Of a DNA stretch of 64,000 bases, positions 27,743 to 36,642 are shown in pieces (position 1 is the first letter of the stretch; each line of letters opens with the position of its first letter). This DNA is from Schlesneria sp. (lineage in GTDB: Bacteria; Planctomycetota; Planctomycetia; Planctomycetales; Planctomycetaceae), in assembly GCA_028291515.1 (NCBI GenBank), contig JAQGHU010000088.1:62001-126000 (forward strand), given 5' to 3'. A program made the position numbers and the translations under genes. Under the pieces are notes generated by a model that was given only the letters and a program-made list of their open reading frames with translations, ran no database searches and was not told the origin of the DNA.

Positions 27743-30451
27743 CTAACTCTTGATTTCGCTCGACGCGGACTTCTTCCGACCGAGCATCGGCCAAGCCAAT
27801 ACCAGTTGCTCTAGCAGCAAGCTTCCCAGCACGCAGCAAGCAAACAGTTTCCACAAATCCTGTCCACGTCGCGTTCCCCCTTCGACCTGGATTGGTTCAT
27901 CCGCGGTTAAGACGCGCACGTGCTCGTGACCCAACTTCTGTTGCAGATCGGCAACCGGGAGTGTCAGGAGGTTCGATTCCGATTCTGCACCGTTGACGGC
28001 GAGTGGGATCTCGTCAATTGACGCCGAAGCCGAGCCAGGTGCCGTTTCGTCGGCTCGTTCGGCCGCAATCAGGTAGGTCCCTGCCACGACGGCGCGACGG
28101 ATTAGGACGCCAGTCACGTCGGAGCCGATTGCTTCCAGGTTCAGCGGTTCGCGCTGTCCTGACGGTCGCGTCACGGTGAGTCGCTGGTTGTTTCGCCGTT
28201 CCATCGGCACCGCGATTTTTTGTCCCGCGTGAAAGTTAAGAACAGGAAGCGTTGCTTCCATAAGCTGGCAGAACGTACGGTGAAACATGTACATCGCGCC
28301 CGAGCCGCGTAGCAAGTTCCAATTGGAGCTGACACCGCTGGTGAACATCACCACGCGACCCGCTCCAATTGATCTTTCGATGACAAATGGAACATCGTTC
28401 TTGTCGAAAGTGGCCAACACGCGCGGCATGCCGCGTTTGGCCAAATCTGCGGGTGCGAGACTCCGATCGACGAGCGGCATGGGTGATCGCCAATTCCACC
28501 ACGCGGGCTCGATCGAACGGTACTTGCGATCCTCTTCTGCATCACGCGCCGAGGCTGTTTGTTCCGTCGAGCGAGCCGACTGGCGCGATGCATATTGTTC
28601 GAGAAATGACTTCTCTTCGGTTAGCCGCTGCAATTCCGCTTTCTGCATCGCTTCCAGATTTGTTCCAGTGACTTCGACCTTTGCAGCTTTGAAGAATGGA
28701 GTCGCTTCGAACAGCGAAGCGAGCGACTGAGGATCTTCGCCGTCAACCTGAAAGTAGTCATGCTGCATCGACGCGAAGCGCGCGAAGAAGGCCTGCACTT
28801 GTTGAGGTGCCTCTTCTGGGGTTACTCCTAGTGCCTTGGCATCTAAAGGGGCTGGCAGGATGCCGCGTCCATCCAGCCAGGCTCGTTCCTGCCAGGCGAC
28901 AGAGTCGAAGTGGGCACCCGCCAAAATGACTAACGGCCCCCCTTGCTGAACAAATTCTCGCAGTATCGAAACCAATCCCTCTTCAGGCCGCTCAACACCC
29001 GCGATGACGACCAGTCGAGCCGATTCCAGCAGTTCCTGAGTCACCTGCTCGGGCCGGACGTGTTCGATATGGATCAGTCGTCGCTGCGATTTATCGCTGC
29101 TTGAGCGAGGAGCCATCAGATGGCGCAACGCATATGTTTCGCCGATCTTATTCTTCTCGAGATTCTCGTCGTCGCCGTATTGATCCACGAATACGACGGG
29201 CAACGAGGCGACGATCGGAACGACGATCTGCTGATAATTATCAGAGGGCAATTGATCGGATGATTGTCGTTCGGATTGGACGACGACTGTTGCCACGGCG
29301 GAGCCCGGTTTGAGCGGATCGGCGACAACGTCGAATTGATGGGTGAACTCGACCTCTCGCGATTGTCCTGGCGACAACTCCACGGACTGGCTGGCAACTT
29401 CGGTCCCATCAATCAACAGCCGCACTTGTGCTTCAAATGGAGTGGCGTCCTTGCTTGGGACAGCACTGGAAGCTTCGATGCGCGCCAAGAGCCGGCAAGG
29501 AACCTCGGCGCTGGCCAGGCCGTCCTCCAAATGCAGATCCGAAACAAAGACATTTGTGGCGGGGGCAGTGGTGACATCAACGACTTGCATCCCGGTCAGT
29601 TGTTTCAGTAATTCAGGAGCGACTCCGGACTGCCACTGGTTCGCCTGGAGGTCGGTGATCAGGACGACACGTTTCGTGGGCAGATCCGGCATCTGCTGAC
29701 AGGCTTGCTGTGCCTGTTCCAGCCCGTATCGAACGCTTCCCTCGGTATCGACGAGCTTGACTCGTTCGAGTTGCCGCCGGGCGTCTTCCTTATTTGGATA
29801 CGCATTCAATGTGAACGACTGATCTTCCGCTCCTGCGAGCGGTAAAACTGTGATTCGACTTTCGGGTGGCAGCGAGTCAATAAATTCGACGGCCTTACCC
29901 TTCGCTCGATCCAGCAGTGTACCACCGAGCGCTTCCACTCCCATGCTGCGACTATTGTCGATGATGAGGACGGCATGCACTGGAGCCCGCGCATTCGCTG
30001 CTGCCTCGCCGTTGGCCGACGACTGGCTGGCGATTCCCACAGCACCAAACGCTGAGCCGATCAACCCCAGCAGCAGCACCCCTGTTGCCGCCAATCGTGT
30101 TCGACCCTGGCTTTTGGACGATGTGGCGAAGGCAATCCCCGCGCCAAAGGTGAGCGCGACACAGAACGCGAGCAACACGGCATGCCACAAAGCTCCAGCG
30201 GCGGACCCTTTGAAAAAGGGACGAGCCAGCACGAGCCCAAACAGGATGACGGCGAGGATGCGAAGTGCCAGCAGCAGGATATCGCGAAAATGCAGAACCC
30301 TGCGATTGCGTTCGAGCGCCTCTCGCAGAAAGTCCATCGCGGCCCAGCTGACGGTCTTGAAGCGTCGTCGGTTCAGCAGATGGATGATGATTGGTCCGGC
30401 CGCGGCAATGGCACCGGCAATCGCGAACGAACTAGCATCGAACGAAAGCAT
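27743..30451 (-). CDS. BatA/VWA membrane protein, cluster I
   Basis: A 902-residue protein with the BatA N-terminal domain (GAIAAAGPIIIHLLNRRRFKTVSWAAMDFL, about 13-42), helices at about 8-26, 57-78, 89-109 and 121-141, then a VWA domain with LIIDNSRSMG (D165, S167, S169). A long periplasmic part includes a region like the amidotransferase-like fold (GGPLVILAGAHFDSV), and a helix near 875-895 ends the protein. BatA proteins were first noted in aerotolerance loci, but in planctomycetes they are general partners of MoxR/DUF58. It starts the core of cluster I, 66 bases after the terpene-cyclase-repeat gene. Confidence 0.9.
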   Translation of the reverse strand: MLSFDASSFAIAGAIAAAGPIIIHLLNRRRFKTVSWAAMDFLREALERNRRVLHFRDILLLALRILAVILFGLVLARPFFKGSAAGALWHAVLLAFCVALTFGAGIAFATSSKSQGRTRLAATGVLLLGLIGSAFGAVGIASQSSANGEAAANARAPVHAVLIIDNSRSMGVEALGGTLLDRAKGKAVEFIDSLPPESRITVLPLAGAEDQSFTLNAYPNKEDARRQLERVKLVDTEGSVRYGLEQAQQACQQMPDLPTKRVVLITDLQANQWQSGVAPELLKQLTGMQVVDVTTAPATNVFVSDLHLEDGLASAEVPCRLLARIEASSAVPSKDATPFEAQVRLLIDGTEVASQSVELSPGQSREVEFTHQFDVVADPLKPGSAVATVVVQSERQSSDQLPSDNYQQIVVPIVASLPVVFVDQYGDDENLEKNKIGETYALRHLMAPRSSSDKSQRRLIHIEHVRPEQVTQELLESARLVVIAGVERPEEGLVSILREFVQQGGPLVILAGAHFDSVAWQERAWLDGRGILPAPLDAKALGVTPEEAPQQVQAFFARFASMQHDYFQVDGEDPQSLASLFEATPFFKAAKVEVTGTNLEAMQKAELQRLTEEKSFLEQYASRQSARSTEQTASARDAEEDRKYRSIEPAWWNWRSPMPLVDRSLAPADLAKRGMPRVLATFDKNDVPFVIERSIGAGRVVMFTSGVSSNWNLLRGSGAMYMFHRTFCQLMEATLPVLNFHAGQKIAVPMERRNNQRLTVTRPSGQREPLNLEAIGSDVTGVLIRRAVVAGTYLIAAERADETAPGSASASIDEIPLAVNGAESESNLLTLPVADLQQKLGHEHVRVLTADEPIQVEGGTRRGQDLWKLFACCVLGSLLLEQLVLAWPMLGRKKSASSEIKS

Positions 30452-30517
30452 TGTGAACCGAATCGAAGACCGAGACTAAAATTGCCAAAACCGCTGGCCG
30501 ATGCGATAACACATCGG

Positions 30518-31657
30518 TCAATTACTTTTGCCCAGCTTTTCTCGTAATCCTTCAATCTTTCCCTCCTGCAGAATTGGGAGATAGCGATTGGGGATTGAGA
30601 GGATGAAGCAACTGACGGCGGTTCCGTATAAATGCCCTTGTTTTCCATGGACCCAGCGAGTGTCTTTCCAAGAGCCATCCTCAGCAGGGTTTTCAGGCTT
30701 GCGGAACTGCCCGGCAATCAGGTGGTCACGCAGCAACGGATAGTTGTGCCGCCAAGGTTCGCCGCCTGACTGATACAGAGCTTGGCCAACGTAGTAGAGT
30801 GTGTATGCGTCGAACGGCACCTCGCCTAGCCCCTTCACAGGTTTCAGGCGTGAGACTTCCTTGGAAATCAGATCGAGGTTTTTGCCAATCCGCCAATCAT
30901 CGTACTGCCCAAATTCTTGCAGGCAGACCACTCCGCACGCCGCCATAGCCAATGTGCCGCGGTTGCCATCGTAGGTGAATTGTCCGGTTCCCTCTTTGGC
31001 ACGCTCATCGAGCCCTCGGGCTCCGTTGTCCGCCTTATAGTGGTCGCGAACAGACTGAATCGCCAACTTGATGACATCGTTACGGACTTCAAATCCGCTA
31101 TCGACGGCACTGCGCAACGCCTTGGCCTGCATGACCGCTAAGCTCAGATCGTGGCCATGTTGCTGTCGACGGGCTCGATAGTCCCACCCGCCATCATCGC
31201 ACTGAGTATTGGCGATCAGCTTCAACGCTTTGTCCAGTGTCTTGCCAATCTGGGGGTCTTCAGTCATCCCATAAGCTTGTCCCAGTACGAATGCGGTCAA
31301 GCCATGGTTGTACAGATCGCGTTGAGCGTCGGCGATATTCAGCAAACCAGAAGGTTTCGCGTTCTTGACTATGTACTGCAGGGCACGATCAACGTGATCG
31401 CCGTATTTGCCACGTCCCGGCATGTGACCGGCCGACAGAAACGCGAGAGCCCCCAAGCTGACGAGCCCAAGGTCATTCGATTCCCAATTTCCCTGCGATC
31501 CCTGAGTTCTGGCCAACCAGGATAGGCCACGTTCCAGCGCCAGCTCGCTTTCGAGGTTGGTCTCCCATTCCCCCTGAGCAAGCACGGGGCTGACGAAAGC
31601 CACGAGAAGGACGGGAAACGTCAGCAGCCATCGAAGGTTACGCGAATTGAATCTCAT
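30518..31657 (-). CDS. Exported prenyltransferase/squalene-oxidase-repeat protein
   Basis: A 379-residue exported protein. Residues 1-27 are a signal peptide. The mature part is an alpha-alpha barrel of terpene-cyclase-type repeats: GLSWLARTQGSQGNWESNDLGLVSLG, ALKLIANTQCDDGGWDYR and GTLAMAACGVVCLQEFG show the QxxxGxW-like (QW) motif. There is no DxDD or similar catalytic aspartate motif and the protein is exported, so it is not a hopanoid cyclase; this repeat protein commonly sits near BatA-type genes in planctomycetes. Function unknown. It is upstream of the BatA gene on the same strand. Confidence 0.82.
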   Translation of the reverse strand: MRFNSRNLRWLLTFPVLLVAFVSPVLAQGEWETNLESELALERGLSWLARTQGSQGNWESNDLGLVSLGALAFLSAGHMPGRGKYGDHVDRALQYIVKNAKPSGLLNIADAQRDLYNHGLTAFVLGQAYGMTEDPQIGKTLDKALKLIANTQCDDGGWDYRARRQQHGHDLSLAVMQAKALRSAVDSGFEVRNDVIKLAIQSVRDHYKADNGARGLDERAKEGTGQFTYDGNRGTLAMAACGVVCLQEFGQYDDWRIGKNLDLISKEVSRLKPVKGLGEVPFDAYTLYYVGQALYQSGGEPWRHNYPLLRDHLIAGQFRKPENPAEDGSWKDTRWVHGKQGHLYGTAVSCFILSIPNRYLPILQEGKIEGLREKLGKSN

Positions 31658-31886
31658 GACATTCTATTGGCTTGTAACTGGGCGGGGTTACGAAGATTTC
31701 GGAGAGTCGCTGGGACCATCGCCTTATTCATTCGGGATGTCCGATTGTAGAGCGGACTTGAATCGCCCCGGCACTCTCGTCGAGCAAAAATTTCACAGGC
31801 ACTCGTGCCATTGGGGCCGCGGCGTTTCCCGTGAAGAAGAGGCAATCGCAATCTCAAAGCGGCACCGTTGCGAATCGGCGAGTGGC

Positions 31887-32432
31887 TCACGGCTTTTGAG
31901 CCAACGCACGTTCGATCGCCGATTCAATCGACTCCGAGGAATTGACGCTCCAAATCAGATTGAATTTGCGATCGATCACCCAGACCTGCGGAATGAAGTC
32001 CGCCTTTAGTTTAATGAGGGTCTCGACAGCTCCATATCCATTGGGCCAAGTGATCTTCGTGTCAGTCAGAAAGCGACGATTTTCCGCGTCTCGATCAACA
32101 CCTTCACTCGTCAGTCCCAAAAACATGACGCCGCGCTCTCGATATCGCTCGTGAAGTTTCACCAATTCAGGAGCAGCGGCGCGACATGGACCGCACCAGA
32201 ACGCCCAGGCGTCAACGACCAGGACCTTCCCATGCAGTTCTTCGGGAGTCGGACCGGGACCGTTCAACCAGCCGTCGGCGCGGATTTCTGGTGCTTTCGA
32301 TACGGGGCGGATCGTGAAAGCGAATGCGAACGCGACGGCAACGACGACCAGCAGCACCGCGCTGAAGATTTTGCCGCCATTTGACGGCGGTCGATGCTGC
32401 AGACCGGGTTCCGTTTCGATCTCTTCACTCAT
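31887..32432 (-). CDS. Membrane-anchored TlpA-like thioredoxin
   Basis: A 181-residue protein with a cytoplasmic N-terminus, one membrane helix at 22-41 and a periplasmic thioredoxin fold. The active site is WCGPC (C80, C83) inside VLVVDAWAFWCGPCRAAAPEL, and the cis-proline region is DFIPQVWVIDRKFNL. It resembles TlpA/ResA-type reductases that keep periplasmic cysteines reduced, for example for cytochrome c maturation. It starts 19 bases after the M32 carboxypeptidase stop. The next gene begins 229 bases on; I see no gene in that gap. Confidence 0.92.
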   Translation of the reverse strand: MSEEIETEPGLQHRPPSNGGKIFSAVLLVVVAVAFAFAFTIRPVSKAPEIRADGWLNGPGPTPEELHGKVLVVDAWAFWCGPCRAAAPELVKLHERYRERGVMFLGLTSEGVDRDAENRRFLTDTKITWPNGYGAVETLIKLKADFIPQVWVIDRKFNLIWSVNSSESIESAIERALAQKP

Positions 32433-32451
32433 AGATCACAGCCAAGCTATC

Positions 32452-33975
32452 TCAGAATTTCAGTGAATACAGTCCGCCGAACTTATGCTTCAGATGATTC
32501 ATCAACGGTACATGCGAAAGAGATTGGCCGGTGACGATTTCAACCAGTCGTTTCGCGGGATATCGCTTTCCATGCTGATGGATTTTCTCGTTGAGCCATT
32601 CCTTCAATGGTCGGAAGTGGCCTGCTGCGAAAGCGGTATCCAAATCACCCAAATCTCGGCGAGCGGCGTCATAGAATTGAGCTGCGTACATGTTACCGAG
32701 GGCATAGGTGGGAAAATACCCCAGCAGCCCGGCACTCCAGTGAATGTCCTGCAGGCACCCCTTGGAATCGTTCGGAACTGCCAAGCCAAAATACTCCATG
32801 AACTTTTCGTTCCACATTCCGGGGACATCGGCTGGCTTCAGGTCGCCGGAAATCAGCAGTTGCTCCATCTCAAATCGCAGCATGATGTGCAGGTTGTAAG
32901 TCACCTCGTCAGCTTCGACACGGATGAACGATGGTCGCACGTCATTGATTGCAAAATAGAAGTCGTCAAAGCCGGTTTGGCCCAGGGCCTGCGGAAATGC
33001 TTCTTTAACGTTGGGATACATATAGGACCAGAACGGACGACTGCGTCCGACAAAATTCTCCCACATGCGTGACTGCGATTCGTGGATGCCCAGCGAATCG
33101 GCCTGGCCAATGCCCAAGCCAAAGCTGTCGACAGGCAACCCCTGATCGTAGATGCCATGCCCAGACTCGTGGAGCACCCCAAAAAATGCGGAGGGAAAGT
33201 GATGGTCGTGATAGCGCGTTGTTAACCGGCAATCGCCGGGGCCAAACCCACTGCAGAAGGGGTGAGCCGAAGAATCGATGCGCCCGCGTTTGAAATCGAA
33301 TCCAATCATCTTCGAAGCCGCTTCCGCGACGACGATTTGCGGTGTCTTGGGATAGTGACGTTCGAGTATTTCGGTGTTGGGACGCTTACCAGAGTGATGG
33401 ATCGCTGCGACCAGCTTCACCAATTCGTCGCGCAATGGACCGAAAACTCGAGCGACTTCGGCCGTAGTCATGCCCGGTTCATAGTCGTCCATCAGAGCAT
33501 CGTAGGGAACGCCAACGCCGTATCCGATGGCTTGCGCTTCTTCACGTTTCAAGCCGATCATCTTTTCCAGCCAAGGCAGGAACACCGGAAATTCGGCGTC
33601 CTCACGAGCCTTGACCCAGGCCTGCTGAGCAAGCGTCGTCGTTCGAGACAATTCCTCGACCAACCGCCGCGGTAATTTCGTGGAGCGGTTATAACTGCGG
33701 CGAGCTTCGCGAACATTGACGGCGCGATCGCCGTCTGGATCACCGAGGTCGCCAGATCCTTCGAGTTCTCCAAGCAGTTCGCCCACCCGCGGCGATGTCG
33801 CTCGTTCGTGCGCCATCCCAGCAAGCAGCCCCAATTGCTCGGAACGGAACTGGGCCCCCCCTTCAGGCATGAACGTCTGCTCGTCCCATCCGAGGACATT
33901 GCTGCAAGAGCTCAAGACCGCGGTTTCGCGCAGCAATCGGGTGAGTTCCAGATACAAATCGTCCGTCCGTGACAT
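32452..33975 (-). CDS. M32-family metallocarboxypeptidase (Taq type)
   Basis: A 507-residue cytoplasmic zinc carboxypeptidase. The zinc motif HESGH lies at 269-273 (HExxH) within VLHESGHGIYDQGL; the family blocks HPFCSGFGPGDCRLTTRY (238-255) and HESQSRMWENFVGRS flank it. Length matches the usual ~500 residues. It removes C-terminal residues from peptides. I chose the ATG at 33975 because GGAG lies six bases upstream; an ATG at 33987 and a TTG at 33996 are alternatives. It heads the minus-strand run into the TlpA-like gene. Confidence 0.93.
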   Translation of the reverse strand: MSRTDDLYLELTRLLRETAVLSSCSNVLGWDEQTFMPEGGAQFRSEQLGLLAGMAHERATSPRVGELLGELEGSGDLGDPDGDRAVNVREARRSYNRSTKLPRRLVEELSRTTTLAQQAWVKAREDAEFPVFLPWLEKMIGLKREEAQAIGYGVGVPYDALMDDYEPGMTTAEVARVFGPLRDELVKLVAAIHHSGKRPNTEILERHYPKTPQIVVAEAASKMIGFDFKRGRIDSSAHPFCSGFGPGDCRLTTRYHDHHFPSAFFGVLHESGHGIYDQGLPVDSFGLGIGQADSLGIHESQSRMWENFVGRSRPFWSYMYPNVKEAFPQALGQTGFDDFYFAINDVRPSFIRVEADEVTYNLHIMLRFEMEQLLISGDLKPADVPGMWNEKFMEYFGLAVPNDSKGCLQDIHWSAGLLGYFPTYALGNMYAAQFYDAARRDLGDLDTAFAAGHFRPLKEWLNEKIHQHGKRYPAKRLVEIVTGQSLSHVPLMNHLKHKFGGLYSLKF

Positions 33976-34084
33976 GGGCCGCTCCATCGTTGGCAAGCAA
34001 AGGTGTCTTCAGGTGCTTCAGGATTAACTAGATTCCCATATTCGCGATTCGAGCGGGAGAGTCAAGGATGCAACTAGACCGCGA

Positions 34085-35557
34085 CTACAAGTTGCGTTTG
34101 CCTTCGATTTCCTTCCAGATCGGGCCATAAACCTCCTTATCGAATGGAGGGCACCCCGTCGGGTATTGTCCAAGCGGATGATCTTTCGAACGCATCAAAT
34201 TGGTGCAGTAGGAGAACGTGCGACAGATCAGCTTGCGATTCATCGTGCCATGTTCCTGCAGATGCCTGACAAAATCAGGATGCGAGAGGGAGGCACGACC
34301 GACGCCGACGAGCGAACATCGGCCGTCACGCACATTGCCTGCCGCTGCTTCCATGGCAAAGTCCTGCAACCAGCTATACCCGCTGCCGATGATCGGAAAT
34401 CCGGGATTGGCCTTCTGCAGCGAGGCCGTCGCTGAAAAATGACGCAACACCCCAATCAGGGGATGTTCGGGAGCGTCGTAGCCGTCGACTGGCGCAAATT
34501 CGGCGGGCCTCACCACGTGAGGATTCGCATAGGGATTTCCCATCGAAACGTTGATCGCAGCGACGCCCCATTCACGTAGCCAGGCGGCTAATTGCAGTGG
34601 TTCCGTCAGATCGCACTTCAGATGGTCATTCGGATCGACTCCGAAGGCCGCTTGTAAGGGAAGCGAATGCGGAACGGCTATCCCGGTTCCTCCATCATCG
34701 GAGCTTCTCTGCTCCAACGTTGATGCTGTCAGCAGGGCGAGCCGATCTCGGCGAACGTAGGGAATTCCATCGTAGACGTTCATCCGTGTCACGATCGTGA
34801 GTTGCGGGTGTTCGGCACGAATTCGACCGATGACGTTGCGCACCAGGCGCGTCCGATTTTCCAAGCTGCCGCCATAGTCGCCGGGACGATTTCGGGCCGC
34901 CAGCAGTTCAGACAGCAGGTACCGATGGCACTGTTTGATATCGACGAAGTCGCACCCAATTCGCGCCGCTAGTCCTGCGGCGACCACGTACTGATCTTCG
35001 ATTCTCTTCAATGCGTCATCGCTGAGCAGCGGATAAGAGGCGTCGACGAACTTTCCCGTGGATTTGTCGAGCGTCAATGAGTCCAGCAGCGGATCACGCA
35101 TCGCCAGTTGCGGACGACGAAAACTAAAGCGGCCCGAATGAGTCAGTTGCAGTCCCACGGCGAGACCGGCAACACTCCCAAAGGATTCCGTGTGCGCATT
35201 TCGGCAAACGGCCAGCATGTCTTCCAACGCGGATGCCGTTCCGTCGTGTATCCAGAGTTGGCGCGGGTTCATCCGAGCGGCTTCATCAATCGCGGTGGCT
35301 TCTCCCCAAATCAATTTGGCTCCGCCCGCCCCAAAACGCTGGTAGCGACGGTATGTCAGTTCGTCAGGTGCTCCGTCGGTGGTCCCGTCACATCCCTCCA
35401 TCGGCTGAATACAAAACCGATTTCCGATGGCCAGAGGACCGATCGAAATCGGTTGAAAGAGTGCGGACGGGTCGCTCGACGTGGAGAGCGGGATACCCAG
35501 CTTTTCCGCGTTGGACCGCAAGTCATCCGCGGATTTGTATTTGAAGTACCGAGCCAT
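34085..35557 (-). CDS. Old Yellow Enzyme-family NADH:flavin oxidoreductase
   Basis: A 490-residue FMN-dependent oxidoreductase with a TIM-barrel OYE fold. FMN/substrate blocks seen are GNRFCIQPMEGCDG, LQLTHSGRFSF, GCDFVDIKQCHRYLLSELLAARNRP and GDYGGSLENRTRLVRN. The usual AHGYLL block reads CHRYLL here, so the substrate pocket differs from textbook members. The C-terminus CTNLMRSKDHPLGQYPTGC may bind a metal or cluster. The ATG at 35557 has GGAG eight bases upstream; a GTG at 35581 is possible. Physiological substrate unknown. Confidence 0.9.
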   Translation of the reverse strand: MARYFKYKSADDLRSNAEKLGIPLSTSSDPSALFQPISIGPLAIGNRFCIQPMEGCDGTTDGAPDELTYRRYQRFGAGGAKLIWGEATAIDEAARMNPRQLWIHDGTASALEDMLAVCRNAHTESFGSVAGLAVGLQLTHSGRFSFRRPQLAMRDPLLDSLTLDKSTGKFVDASYPLLSDDALKRIEDQYVVAAGLAARIGCDFVDIKQCHRYLLSELLAARNRPGDYGGSLENRTRLVRNVIGRIRAEHPQLTIVTRMNVYDGIPYVRRDRLALLTASTLEQRSSDDGGTGIAVPHSLPLQAAFGVDPNDHLKCDLTEPLQLAAWLREWGVAAINVSMGNPYANPHVVRPAEFAPVDGYDAPEHPLIGVLRHFSATASLQKANPGFPIIGSGYSWLQDFAMEAAAGNVRDGRCSLVGVGRASLSHPDFVRHLQEHGTMNRKLICRTFSYCTNLMRSKDHPLGQYPTGCPPFDKEVYGPIWKEIEGKRNL

Positions 35558-35644
35558 GCTGCCTGCTCCAGAAGTTGTCACTCAACTGGAGGCGAGTATA
35601 AGAATTGCAATTATTCACGAACAGGACAGCGGGTCGCGCGTTCG

Positions 35645-36061
35645 TCACCACGTGTCAATCAGGCAACCTTCATTCGTCATGGCCTTCCGGCCTGGTTCAA
35701 ACTCGCTGGGAGCCGACTGCAGGACGCGAACAGAAACTGATTCGTGATCGCAAACCCCGGTGATTGCGATGTGTGCTCCGAGCTGATCCTCGTCATTCAC
35801 CGATCTGGTCTGCCAGGCAATCCCCTCGATGCTCGAAAACAGCGTGGCGATCGCCAACAGGTCGGCTCGAAAACGCGGTGCCGTCTGGTGTCCATCTTGG
35901 GGACCGCCGACGATCTCCGTGTGAGAAGGAAAAATGGAGATTTCCCAACATCGTTCACAGAGATGATAGTGACAGCCAAGCGGCGGCATGGGCTCCAACG
36001 GTTCCAGGCACGCCGTGACGTTGTTGGCGAGATTGACGATCCATATTGGGGGGGCGGACAT
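35645..36061 (-). CDS. Conserved-looking hypothetical protein
   Basis: A 138-residue soluble protein without known catalytic motif. It starts MSAPPIWIVNLANNVTACLE and contains GCHYHLCERCWEISIFPSH (His/Cys-rich, about 28-46), TEIVGGPQDGHQ and an ordered second half ending in a TW dipeptide. I believe similar proteins occur in other planctomycetes, but I cannot test this here. GAAGGGA upstream of the ATG at 36061 supports the start; a longer frame to 36220 adds 53 residues that look non-coding. Function unknown. Confidence 0.6.
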   Translation of the reverse strand: MSAPPIWIVNLANNVTACLEPLEPMPPLGCHYHLCERCWEISIFPSHTEIVGGPQDGHQTAPRFRADLLAIATLFSSIEGIAWQTRSVNDEDQLGAHIAITGVCDHESVSVRVLQSAPSEFEPGRKAMTNEGCLIDTW

Positions 36062-36642
36062 TCTCAAGATTCCCTTCGCTGACAGCAACGCGTTGGCCTG
36101 GAAGCGAAGACATGGCAACTGCGGTGCCGACGTGGCTACTACGGTCGAAATGTCGTGATGGACTGAAATAAGGTTTACCACGGCGCTGTGTGATCGGGAT
36201 AACCGCTCCGACTTGAGCAACCATTACAATTAGCGCGACCTTCATTCACCGCGTAATCAATCCTTTGAGCACTAGTTGACTGAGGACCGATACTCGCGAG
36301 GTGATAGTTCGAATAGTCCTCCGGCAGGCGGCGGAGCAAAATCATCCGGAGACGTGCTTTGTCTCGAAACAGAGCGATTACGATTTGAGCAATCGATCAC
36401 GCATTGGTTTCTTCGTGATGTTCATCAAGCTGGATATCCGTTCGAAACGATGAACACATTGTTAGTTGAAATTGACTCTCGTTTGGCACGAATTCCATTC
36501 TGTTTTTGATCTGTCAGTCAGCATTTTCACCCTTGGAATGAGGTTCACGACACGATGAATTGGCGTTCAGATGCGGTGGTGTGTCTCGCGGCGTATTATC
36601 AACCAGTCACTCGAAGTCTCACGCCACGGCTGGAACAGTGAA
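36062..36642. other. 581-base gap before polX
   Basis: Divergent region between the hypothetical gene (minus) and polX (plus). A TTG-initiated frame at 36276-36509 (77 codons) has no recognisable domain and no good ribosome site, so I do not call it. I see no RNA gene, repeat or clear promoter here. Confidence 0.4.

Noticed and set aside
35108-35740. 210-codon plus-strand frame spanning the OYE and hypothetical genes
   Set aside because: Overlaps two better-supported minus-strand genes and has no domain.
36276-36509. 77-codon plus-strand frame before polX
   Set aside because: TTG start, no ribosome site, no domain; kept as intergenic although a small unknown gene cannot be excluded.
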